Source: Trichostrongylus colubriformis (Eukaryota > Nematoda > Chromadorea > Rhabditida > Trichostrongylidae). From it: a DNA stretch of 64,000 nucleotides. Every line of letters begins with the position of its first letter. The stretch's first letter is position 1. A model generated the notes under the pieces. It did no database searches. It was not told the origin of the DNA and saw only the letters and a list, made by a program, of their open reading frames with translations. The stretch lies in the NCBI GenBank assembly GCA_963978905.1, contig OZ022259.1, positions 26,200,068 through 26,264,067 on the forward strand. Direction: 5' to 3'. The translations under genes were made by a program, and so were the position numbers. Positions 54,125 to 64,000 of this stretch are shown here, in pieces.

Positions 54125-54403
54125 TACATATAAAACGCTTCCTCTGTCTGTCCGTCCGTCCGTCCCTTCGTCCGTCTGTCATGAAAGTAGTTATTATATT
54201 AACAAACCTGTGGAGATTCGGTAAAGTTTGGGATGGGTAGGGCATGGGACAAAAATTACAGAGCACACATGGACCATTCTAAGCTCAGCCCACGATGGGC
54301 GGAGCGTGCACTGCAATACTCTGTCCTCAATAATAGAGCAATTTCGACCAACTTACTGACGCACATGGTGTTTCGCGCACAGTAGTGTGCGCCAGCTACC
54401 TGG
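54125..54403 (-). mobile_element. Asymmetric-ended element, short copy 4 (minus orientation)
   Basis: Read on the minus strand it starts CCAGGTAGCTGGCGCACACT then ACTGTGCGCG, and ends in a GACGGACGGACGGACAGACA tract and GAAGCGTTTTATATG. These are the same signatures as copy 3 (25680-26245), and the inverted word CACGATGGGCGGAGCGTGCA is shared in diverged form. No satellite. The TTAA element begins directly at its edge. Confidence 0.55.
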
Positions 54404-54945
54404 TTAAAGACAATGTTAGGGTTAATATGAGTGATAAGAAATCCTAAAAGGAGTCATTTAGTGAAAAACTACGGGTCTGAAAGGCTTATGCATGTCGAGA
54501 TCCCCCGCAGAAGGCGTACCCTTGAGCTGTGGAGGAGACGGCCTCGTCAGTACAAGCCGCCTTGGTTTAGGACAGCCCGCCTCCAGGCGACGTGATTAGT
54601 GGTTGGTCACGGTGAAGTTGGTCAAGGAAATCGGCAGGATTGAGAGAATCGCAGCGCGCTTTCTCACTTTTATTTTGAAGCTCACCACATGGAAATAGAT
54701 GCCGTCGCATTCCCGAACATCCCTTCATTTTTACGTCTCGGTAATGCCAATGGAAAACTTATGCGGACTACCCGCCTCTTGACGGAAGGGTCGTCCGCGC
54801 TTAGTAACAACGATGGAAGGGGTCTTATTTCCCGGGTATTTGGCCATTTCCATCCGTTTTTTCTCCAGTGTCCTGTTACTAGGCATCTCGGCTTCCATAT
54901 TCAGTACTTTCACTTTTCGTCCGAATCCCCTAACGCTGCCTTTAA
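54404..54945. mobile_element. TTAA-ended inverted-repeat element, copy 4
   Basis: The left end is TTAAAGACAATGTTAGGGTT and the right end is CCCCTAACGCTGCCTTTAA. The interior matches copy 3 (GACGGAAGGGTCGTCCGCG, GTGTCCTGTTACTAGGCATC). No coding capacity. Confidence 0.8.
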
Positions 54946-54947
54946 TA

Positions 54948-55612
54948 ATATTAAGGGCAGCGCAGAATAAATGGCCAAAACATAACTGGCCATAACTTCG
55001 CTCAAACACAATCCTATTTGTCGAAATAAAAACCATTCGAATCTGCAGAATTCTGCCAACGATCTGGTGAAGAAAATGTGCCATCACGATCAAATTCTGG
55101 TTTGCGAGATTCAATAAAGTCAAGGATGGCATTTTTACCGTGCATAGTATCGGCGAATTTTTTCTGACGCAGGTTTGCATCGAAAACCCGGAAAAGTGGC
55201 AGTCCGCCAGGGTAAGTCTGGGGAATAAAAGGGGTGAGGGAGAGCCTCTATGGCTAACTGCATCAGTTTTTGCTGGATGCGCAAAACCACGCAAAATCCC
55301 ACACTTGCAAGTCACCCGGCAGAAACCGATGCAGTTAGGCATCAAGACTCTCCCTCACCTCCCTTATCCCCCAGACCTATCCCTCACGGATTACCACTTT
55401 TTCCGGGCTCTCGATGCAGACCTGCGTCAGAAGGAGTGCGCCGATACAATGCATATTGAAAATGCCATCTTTGACTTTACTAATTTTCGCAATCCACAAT
55501 TTTATCATGATTGCATAGTTTCTTTACTAGATCGTTGACAAGGTTGTGTAGGTTCGAGTGGTTTTTATTTCAACAAGTGAAGTTGTCCATTTATTTTGCA
55601 TACACCTAATAT
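54948..55612. mobile_element. Fold-back element from opposed mariner 3' halves, copy 3
   Basis: The arms 54948-55270 and 55310-55612 are imperfect inverted repeats, with CTAACTGCATCAG against CTGATGCAGTTAG-like words at the centre. The right arm translates as LPYPPDLSLTDYHFFRALDA, a mariner C-terminus, related to the 22079-23092 transposase (SPTDYHFFRALNS). It abuts TTAA copy 4. Confidence 0.75.
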
Positions 55613-55682
55613 ATGGGTAGCAGAATGAATCAAATTTACGTGGACGATTCCTTTAACCAGGTAATACAACTCCTTGAACACA

Positions 55683-55764
55683 GCGAAGTCAGGTTGCCCC
55701 ATGAGTGGAAGAGCATGGTATTTGCGAAGACATGCTCCTCCACTCATGGGGCAACCTGACTTCG
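55683..55764. repeat. 82-bp palindrome
   Basis: GCGAAGTCAGGTTGCCCCAT continues as GAGTGGA and is mirrored by TCCACTCATGGGGCAACCTG then ACTTCGC. The arms are essentially perfect, around a GCATGGTATTTGCGAAGACA centre. The word TGGACGATTCCTTTAACC nearby links it to the fold-back family at 49530. Confidence 0.85.
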
Positions 55765-57449
55765 CAAAGACCTCCGGGGCTGGCCCTACAGGCTCAATTG
55801 GGACATTCGCAGAGCCCATCATAGTGTCAAAATTACTTCGAGCCTGTACTAAGCGATTTTGCGAAATGTTATTACACTCCAGTCGAGGGGTGAGAGAGCT
55901 CGTAGACTATTACAGATAATACGCAAGGTTAGTTTACAGCATAATATTTGTAGAGTTTTCAGTTTCTTCTCGACGTTTAACAGCGGAAATACAGCTCCGA
56001 CCTAATATAGTCGTAGAGTTGGGGCCAAACAGGATGCATGGCGCATTCTGAAGAGCTTGGAGATATTTCCCTGGACCCATAAGAATCGAATGTTTCAAAG
56101 TTTTTTAACCACGCTGTGTTGTTACGACACATTAACGTGCTCTGATCGAGTTTTTAAGGGTGCGCCATGCATTTGACAACACTTGAACTCTAGTTTGGAT
56201 CTGTTTCATGATATTCCATTCGACTTCAAGATTGGCGAGGTGATTCAATCGTAATGACATTTGTAAAGAAGTGCCATTGCTTTTGCCGTCATACAATAAT
56301 TTCGTCCATTATCGACGACGTATCCCACCGTACCGTAGTAATTGCCCTAATGCGATAATGCGGATTTGATGGTTTCGAGTTTTTCTATTGATTGCTTTAT
56401 TACACAGAGGATACAATGACTGGGTTTTCTTGATCGTGAACTGGATGGGAATCATTTTGGCGTCATGCAACTAATAACCAGTCTCGGCTAACCGGCTCAT
56501 CGGCCCATTCATACATTCAGTGTCGGAAGGTGAAGACGTGAGCAATTTCGCATGACCAATTATTCAAAGAACCATAACGCGAAGCCTCTACCTAACGCCG
56601 TCCACCGTAAGCTTAGAAAAAGTTAGTTTTTTTCCAAATATTTTCTCATACTTGCATTCGGATTCCCTTTTACAAATAATATGAGTATTTTTCTGTACTA
56701 AGCCATGTGTGAATCTAAGTTTGTAAAAACAATGTGAGGCTCCGAAAGTGATTTGAGTTTACAGGCGAATTCCGGCGCCTTTTTTGAATCTGAAATAAGG
56801 TAATCTATTTCATATATTAATATAGTTTTAGTTGATCAATAGATTTGTATCTCCAATATTCTGGAGACACCATTAGGGAGAACTTTAGTAGTTCGTGAGT
56901 ATTTGTGAAAAATGGTTGTCCAGATTCGATTGTGCAATAGTAGGGAAAAATGGAATAAAAATAATATTGAGTAGACTCTCTTTTCACTCTTGCCTTTCGC
57001 ACCCTCTGCACCTAGCGTTTTCGGGGCATATGCAGGCGGCGACGTGCTAAGCCATGCAGCCGCAAACGTTGCCCCACCCTCTTTTCAATTGTGTTGTGTC
57101 ATAGACCATCTCTTGTGAACTCAAATGTTCGTTAGCAGAAAACATGTCTCTTCAACTATCATGTTCCCTCTACCCCCATGATGCCTTCGAAAATGAATAG
57201 ATGACTGCCTTAAGATGGGAAATCGGTTCCTTAGACTTTTTTTAATGAATGTTTTATGAAAAAGGCGAGTTGTTCCAAATGTTTTTGACTGTACAAACCG
57301 TTTTTACCTGACAAATTGTTTGAGCTTAATGTTGCTTGCATTTATAAGTTTATTGTCATCGATTGTGATTGCACTGATCTATTATTCATTTACTATTAAG
57401 TCTTCTGTTTTTTCGCTCGCCTTCCTTTACAGCGGAAGAAAGCTCTTGT
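55765..57449. other. No recognised gene
   Basis: No conserved coding motif. ACACCATTAGGGAGAACTTT at about 56866 may be an isolated end of the TTAA family. Confidence 0.4.
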
Positions 57450-58286
57450 CAAGTATTTTGAGCAGGCACTAGCAACGTCTCCATTCATCTATGTTGCGAG
57501 TCAGAGAAGTGCAATGAACCTTTTCGGCCCAGAGACACACAGCACAGCTTTCGTGAAAAACCGGCAGTTGTTCAGGTTCGTTTAACGTCCCGAGAGATCC
57601 GGTCCGTAACCGTTCGGTCATTGCGATATCGTATGACATTTCCAGCCCATCCAATCTACTATTGATCGTTGACGGCGTTCGGAACTCCGGATTCCCTCCG
57701 TACTTAAGTGTATCCTAAGATACTTCGAGCATCCTCCTTTTGGTGGCGCGTTAGATGACGCCGACCGCATGCTCCTCCTGCTCACGTAGAGTCCAAGACA
57801 CTGAGGCATATATTAGAGCAGGAAGGACAGCGGATAGCGGAATCGAAGAGATGAGCGCGAGCCGGATGCTCTTCGTCCTCTTCAATACTCCCTCGATGGT
57901 CACGAAAGCTCCCCAAGCCCCTTTTTTCCTCCTGCTCAGCTCTCGTGCTCAGCCTTTCATCATATTGACTTCCTGACCTAGGTGTACATAGCTGAAGCAT
58001 TCAGTGATGTTCTTCCGTTGAGCATGAATGGGGCATCAGCTACTCTTCATTAGGTTCAGCTGTAGACCACTCGCAGGTGAAATCGGCTAGCGCTAGTTCC
58101 GCTTGCTGAATTGTCGGTGTCATGAGCACAATATCGTCAGCAAAGCGAAGGTGACGTATTGGCGACGCTGAAAACCTTGAGCGAGATGATGTTCCCGAAC
58201 TCCTCTGTTCAAGTTGATGATCATCTCCTTATAGAATGGTGAAATGTGGTCGTGGCCATAGAGCTTACGACGCATTATTCGTACTG

Positions 58287-59437
58287 ACAAGGGAAGGATG
58301 GTAAGTCGAAGTGGCCGTTTGAAATGGAGTTTATACCAGTGATAGGGTTCGGGATGCCATTCACCACTCTGCATTCCATATCTGCTGTCCGTCTCTGGGA
58401 GCAGAGTTACAATTTGCGAGGCACTATGTCATCAGCACGGCCGTTGCGGCTACAATCAACGGCTTCCGTGGCTCACAGGTAGTGTTCCGAATCTGCAGGC
58501 CGGGGACCACGGGTTTGCTCCCCGCGGGTGCGGGTTTTTTTGCATTTTGTGTTTCATTGACATAAGGTGCTTTTCTTTCTTCTCTGGACGTTCCCTTGTA
58601 CTGGTACCTATCGCACCCATCATTTACTCTGCTACTTTATTTATAACTACTAACATTACTCACAAGGGAAGGATACCAAGTCGAAGGAATCCCGTACCAC
58701 ACGAATTAGGCGTTGTTGCGTTAAAAGATTATGATATTCGAGCACAGGGGGTTGAATTACCCCTCTGTGCAAATTTTCAGCCAAATCCAGTTTTCGGTCC
58801 GACTTCGGAAAATTAGGGGTGGCTAAGGGGTAAAAAGGTAGTTTTTGAATTTTCTTCTACGAAAAACCCTGCAACCTGAACAAGATAGCCTACACATACC
58901 TTTTACACTTGCCCATCGCACTAAATGTACGAAACAAGCGTCAAATAGGAGCATTTTCCAGGCAAGGGTCAACGACGTCTCCTTTCCTCAATGGACTTGC
59001 CACCAGCTGGTGAACTTTTCCGAAGTTTGGTCAACTCCTCGAACTGGCTAAAAACTTGTCCATTGGAGTAATTTGACTCCCTGAACACGAAAATCGCCCT
59101 GGTTTTGCGCAAGAACGTCTGGCTCGCGTACTATGGGCTTTCAAACCTACCATATATGTATTTAATATGTAGTACTGCTTTTTTGAAAAAAAAAACCTCC
59201 ATAACTCCACTCAAAAAATCGCTCTGCAGATTTCATATACAGATTCGAGATCAGCGTCCGAAAATACGTCGGACCATACGTATCCCATTCTGAATGGCCA
59301 CTTCGACCTGGGGCTCTTCCCTTGTGAGTTTCTTCTCTTTCAACGCTTGTAGCAGATTGGTGAATGACATCCCGAGCCCTATCATTGGTATAAACCCAAT
59401 TTCAAACGGCCTCTTCGACTTACCATCCCTCCCTTGT
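58287..59437. mobile_element. ACAAGGGAAGG inverted-repeat element with tRNA-like core, copy C
   Basis: The ends are ACAAGGGAAGGATGGTAAGT then CGAAGTGGCCG, and CGGCCTCTTCGACTTACCAT then CCCTCCCTTGT. A second start at 58662 (ACAAGGGAAGGATACCAAGT) and a second end at 59324 (GGCTCTTCCCTTGT) show nesting of two family members. 58660-59320 aligns closely with 11889-12536. It interrupts the RTE remnant, with GTAC on both sides as a possible target duplication. Confidence 0.78.
58469..58541 (+). other. tRNA-like Pol III-type core in copy C
   Basis: A-box-like TGGCTCACAGG at 58469, B-box-like GGTTTGCTCCC at 58512, and seven T at 58535-58541. Spacing is the same as in copy A (11700-11772). A cloverleaf was not established. 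Confidence 0.45.
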
Positions 59438-60440
59438 GAGTACGTACACCTTGGTTTCCTAGTGCTTCGATAACCGCTTCTGTGTCAACGTAGTCGGAAG
59501 CTTTCTTCGAATCGATGGATGTTAGGCATAACCGTATCTTTTTTCTCCGACACTTCGGCGAGCGTAGTGATCGTGTGGATGTGATCGATTGTACTGAACC
59601 ATCTCCAAAACCCTGCTTGCTCGCATGGCTGTCCTTCGTCTGAAGTTCTAGCTATCTTGTTGGAGATGGCTTGATTGAAGAGCTTGTAGACTACAGACAG
59701 CAGGTACATTGGACGATATTTGCCAGTGTTGTGTGGAACACCATTTTTATACAGCAACACAGTCCTGCTCGTTTTCCACGAGGTGGGTGCTTTGCATTCC
59801 GACTGGTAGCTTGTGAAGAGTCGGGGCCACTGGCGATTAATGGCGTGAGATTCTTCGATGTTCTAGTCTGATCCTGTCGGGACCACTGTAGCAATCTTCA
59901 CCGTCGAGATGGCGTATCGGACATGAATCCTCGCCGGACTGAGCCGGGTTGTCACCTTGAAGATGTAAGTGGTGGGCGATCTCTGTAACCAGTATGCCTC
60001 TTAAATTTGACCTGATCCTTTTCAAAAGTAGTTGATTAGGACAGCGGCGTCGTGTAGGTCCCATCACCCGTTCGCATTTCGGTCCTGTGTTTCTAATGAC
60101 CCAATCAGGCCACTCATGAAGTGGATGAAAGAATTTTTGTGGGAAGACTGCTGGATGGAATGCGAGTGCGTGGCGCAATCTTGATGGTACAGCAGTATCG
60201 AACCCAACCATCCATTTAACGCCGATTTCTCCTCTTCTGATTTCCCAAGCTTTTCCTGGTTGACAACAGCGACCTTTCGCTCAGCGCTCAGAACGACCAT
60301 CTCTCCGTCATTAGCTGTGTTTGAAATACGATGAACGTTGAGTTGGACGCTGGTGGTGACTATGTATACGCGAAACACGCTCGCGTACACTTCAAGTGCT
60401 TCCTCGAACAGGAAATAGCCTCGCCCTCCCTGCCCTTCCA

Positions 60441-62114
60441 TCGATCCCTTTTGACCGTAACGTGATTCTGTTGACTATCAGACTCATAGCATCGTTCTTA
60501 TCGATTTGATTGTATGCATCAATTATCATCTTTTTGATGAAACAAATATATTTACTGCTCCCAAAAAAATCAGGAATTTCGTGAAAAAGGTTTCTGATGG
60601 GAATCTTGTTGGAGTTAGCCTTTTGGCGTTGATAGGACCTCTGAAGTGCTCTGCGGTGATCCCTTCACAATCCCACGTCTTACAGCAAGGGCTGGAGATT
60701 CCTCAAGAGGGTAGTACTTTTGGATGCAACGAAGAGGATCGTGTTTAAACACAAATTTAGCGAAAGATCTTCAATGGATGCCTTCTTCAAGTAATTCTAG
60801 AAAAGTTCGGCTCGGTCACTGATGGTTTTTAAAAAACCTCCGTGAGCAATCGCTAATTGTGCTTTGTACCAGGCACCAGGCGTACTATGATCATTGTTTA
60901 AAGACATCCTCTTTTTTGGACAAAACTTCTCTACAGAAGCATCTCAGCCATTCATGATCATGAAAGAGACCCTTTTCAGACTAAGTGTGACCCAACTTTT
61001 TGACCACCTTTATGTTCCTTCATTTCCATTAATTATCAATAAAGCCCGTCAAAAAGTTCTATAGTCCGCATTTTGAAAAAGCATAAACTTGGTGGTTTTG
61101 GTCAAAAAACGACCTATAGGTGTATTTGAGATACACGGATTGCCGCAGCCTGAGGTCAGCTCGCCTCGCGCGGCGACGCTTTGCGAATTGTCCGAGTTGT
61201 CTCAAGGCTGCCTGCACTGACAAATTGTCAAACTGTGATGCCCCCACACCACTTCATTGATCAATGCGGTCCAGTATTCTATTATTTCACTGAACAGGGA
61301 TTCTCTTTTTTACCTGTGTGATTGCAGCCGCGCGCGAATGGGCGTGGTCTAGTGACCACGCTGACCGTGTATCCCTACCGTCACCCTGACCTGTATTGGC
61401 ATACACTACTATAATTTTATAGGCGTAGAAACCATGAAATGCGCATTAGTCTGTGGTTGACGTCATAAATCATCGAAACAGGGTAAGTGGACGGGTTCAT
61501 GTATGTGTGCGAAATTCGAGAGAATATTTGCCCCTGACCATCAGTTCCTCCCTTATCAAGAAAGGAGATTGTGGTGTTCACTCCGTTTGGTCATAATAAT
61601 TTTGAATGCTATGGTGGAAAGGGAAATGTTGCAAGCAAACAGGTTGTGTATAGCATTTTCACCAAAAACAAGCCTTAAAAACGATGTGGGGTCAAGCAAC
61701 AAAGGTGTGCACGAAAGCTCCACCCCCATATGGACGAGCCAGCTGAAAAGTAAGCATCAATGTTACGTTTTGCAGTGCTACATTGATCTAGAAATGATAC
61801 TGAATTACACAAATTGTGTCATATCGATTGAAAAATTTAAAAGCTATCACAAAGCAGGGCTAAGAAATGTTTCTCATTCAATCCATTGCTGATTTCTATC
61901 CCCCTATAGCCTTTTGTTTTGTGATGGCGCATAACAGCATGCATAAGTAAATTAATAATAATGGTCAAAGTGATCGATTTAAACAACTTCTCATGACCTA
62001 TGCCATTATTTAATAGTTAATCGTGTGAAAGACCAGTCCATATTGGGCTATATTCGTTACTTTTCTTAAGAACTCTGTTCCTTTCTGAGATTCTGTCTTC
62101 CCATAACTGTACCC
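60441..62114. other. No recognised gene
   Basis: Several frames of 60-130 codons (for example 61503-61892) show no domain or exon structure. Only short hairpins such as GGTCTAGTGACC near 61346 are seen. Confidence 0.4.
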
Positions 62115-62200
62115 ATGAATGCCCATTCGCCTAGCCATAGCCACGATAAGTCGTCGAGTGATGACAAGGGCCAGTTAAAAAGAAAGAAAGGGTGGTTGCC
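62115..62200 (+). other. Weak candidate first exon
   Basis: An ATG at 62115 opens a hydrophilic stretch, MNAHSPSHSHDKSSSDDKGQ followed by LKRKK, and a possible donor AAAGG|GTGG lies near 62190. The composition looks coding, but no second exon could be linked and the rest of the frame is low quality. Confidence 0.15.
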
Positions 62201-62639
62201 TCACTGTCTGTCATTACATAGCGACCACAAGTTCCATCACATGATTGATCATTGTTTTTCCCGTGGACTAATAAATGCTCAGCTGCTTTCATGCTTCATG
62301 TTTTTCTCGCAAATGTCCTCTATTCACTATACAGAGGCCAGAGAGATCCATTGGTTTTTGAGTTATCGATATATTCCATTATTCCGAGAGGCTAATTTAA
62401 AACGGGTGTGTGGACTTAAGTTGAATTTTCGCGCGGTGAGCGCCGCCGCAGATTTATTCGCATTTCATTGCGTACATTGCACGAGTTTTACGCCCGATAC
62501 GATTATTTCTTAATTATGATTGCTATCGTGTGCTATCGTTTCCTTTACTAATTATATCATTGTTTTGTCTTTTTAGGGCACAAAAGTTGTTGTTTTTAGA
62601 CAATGATGAGATAAACAGCTATTTCTCGAAGGACCTCCA

Positions 62640-62760
62640 TGGTACCAGACCTTTGCGTCCTGAGCGGAATTCCAAACGACCACGGCAAGTTGTGCTGATG
62701 GCGCCGCGAGTGTGACGTCGCAAAGCGAAAGTTCGACATAAGTTTACACACCCGGTTATA
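62640..62760. mobile_element. Half of a GGTCGAATTTCCGC-arm element
   Basis: TGGCGCCGCGAGTGTGACGT then CGCAAAGCGAAAGTTCGACA matches the right half of 50150-50410. The mirrored left arm is missing. Confidence 0.5.
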
Positions 62761-62784
62761 AGCACTTACTGTTAGTTCAGTCAT

Positions 62785-64000
62785 TGAGATACCCCTACAA
62801 TCGAATTCCGGCTCAGATTTGTAAGGGATTTAATATTATCGCAAGAAGGAATGGACTCTGGTTGGGTTCTGTATGTTACTGCTCGTGCAGCTGTAGTATT
62901 TTCAACCTTTTCAAGCTGATCATGCTATTGCACAAAAACGATTTCATGGCGCAGTCCAATAATAGGGTCGCCTAAAAACACATCTTTTCATGTACTTCTT
63001 ACGATATTCGCGAATTTTCCACCGTATGCTGAATTTCTAGCTAGTCAAAACAAGGTGTTGTTCTCCTGATGTATACAGAAACATCTCTTGAAAAATGATT
63101 CATTCTTCATTAGATGGCAATGTAGCCCCGTAAGCTGCCAGACCCTGCTACAAGCCATCCACGACTGGTCCTCGCTGGAATTTCCATCTCACCGATTAAT
63201 TCTCCAGCCATTGCCGTCGCCACCGCGACCGTTCCAAGGTCTTTCACGCTAATTCAGTGCGAAGATGGTTTGATTGCGGTGGTTGAACGATTCGCGGTTG
63301 TGTCATGACCAGTGAGCGTCTCGTAGCCGGTTGATCGGATCCATTTCTCTCAATCTTATGATCCATGGGTTGACCCGTGACGCATTCATTGCGACTGTCA
63401 CCGTGCTTGTTCGCTTTCTTCTCGCCGATTTATTTCGATTTTTACTGTTTTTAACCACTCATTACTGGAGGTAAAAATGAATCCCTCAAATAAATAAATG
63501 GTGAATGGGTCCTTCTTGCGATTCCCGCCTTTTCAAATCTTGTTCAATCTCTGAAACTTGCTGTATCATTCATTGAAGCATTTTGTCGTAGGCAGATTTT
63601 AATTCTAGAAATTCAATTTTTGATTAATAATTCACGAAATTCAGAATTAAGATATGATATTTAATTAATCTCTACTCAACAGTATATCCTGTTGTAAGAT
63701 GATGTTCGGAAGGAACAACCTCACTAACACGAATACAAATAGACAGTTGTGATTAACCGGGGATGAGGAGCAGGTCCTTCAACAATGTCCGAAATTTTCT
63801 GGATTTTGCCCGGAATTCAAGAAAAGACCAATTCAGTTAGGGTAACAGCATAGCGAGTCCTTTGAGCTGCGCTCCCTCGAGTACATGCATTCAAGCAACA
63901 TGTAATTCATCTCATACGAATAGATTTTTAAAAAAGGAATTCCAACTGTTTTGTGTTTTCCTGGTATTTTTTGACAGAATTCATTTTTTGTATTTGTAAT
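62785..64000. other. No recognised gene
   Basis: No conserved coding motif, long inverted repeat or tandem array identified. Confidence 0.4.

Larger units (their letters stand above)
57450..60440 (-). pseudogene. RTE-type non-LTR retrotransposon remnant
   Basis: Minus-strand frames, in order from 60440 downward, show LINE reverse transcriptase text. LLYKNGVPHNTGKYRP and YLLSVVYKLFNQAISNKIAR then DEGQPCEQAGF lie at 59760-59485. IINLNRGVREHH followed by a frameshifted LRFADDIVLM lies near 58250-58120. C-terminal segments (RRKKGAWGAF, VLPALIYAS) lie near 57960-57800. This order is typical of the RTE clade. Stops and frameshifts are frequent. An inverted-repeat element (58287-59437) splits it. 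Confidence 0.8.

Noticed and set aside
61503..61892. 129-codon frame on the + strand
   Set aside because: No domain, signal peptide or splice context that would set it apart from chance.

Overview
The window is nuclear DNA of a nematode, most likely a clade V strongylid such as a hookworm. The reasons are short introns (often 48-80 nt) with TTTTCAG-type acceptors, likely spliced-leader acceptor sites just upstream of start codons, three conserved eukaryotic genes, and a dense load of mariner, Tc1-like, RTE, Penelope-like and inverted-repeat elements. The species assignment is inference; no rRNA or mitochondrial marker is present.

Three host genes are supported, all on the + strand. (1) NOP14, the small-subunit ribosome biogenesis factor, runs from 2672 to 18507 in 21 exons. 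The exons sum to 2673 nt (890 codons plus stop), and intron 10 is 8.5 kb of repeats. (2) A SIKE/FGFR1OP2-family coiled-coil protein, a STRIPAK-associated family, runs from 19525 to about 28210 in about 7 exons, with two introns of 3.5 and 3.9 kb full of transposons. (3) cgh-1, the DDX6/Dhh1 DEAD-box RNA helicase, runs from 32224 to 36491 in 9 exons coding for exactly 430 residues. NOP14 acts in the nucleolus, CGH-1 in cytoplasmic mRNP granules, and the SIKE-like protein in a phosphatase/kinase scaffold. They share a strand but no evident pathway.

Most other identifiable sequence is repetitive. The main families are: an ACAAGGGAAGG-ended inverted-repeat family with a tRNA-like core (11508-12536, 15127-15580, 58287-59437); an asymmetric-ended family starting CCAG..GGCT..CGCGCAC and ending in a GACGGACAGACAGA tract, two tandem copies of which carry 146-bp satellite arrays (8857-14155) while two short copies lack them (25680-26245, 54125-54403); TTAA-ended elements (20198, 38741, 45479, 54404); GC-rich miniature elements ending GGCCGC..TTCATACTTTG (909, 1829, 16870, 27079, 29838, 40500, 46826); elements with TTGGTCGAATTTCCGC-like arms (20640, 48530, 50150, half at 62640); mariner copies (22000 minus, 24014, 42282, 51361 minus); and fold-back elements, three of which contain or resemble opposed mariner 3' halves (7117, 52180, 54948; 6052 is similar in layout only).

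From 37.5 kb to the end I recognise no host gene. The notable items there are a Penelope-like retroelement (40621-~42010) with reverse transcriptase and GIY-YIG endonuclease remnants and an inverted copy of its own 3' part at its 5' end, and an RTE-type LINE remnant (57450-60440, minus) split by an inverted-repeat element. I found no complete rRNA gene, tRNA gene or CRISPR array.
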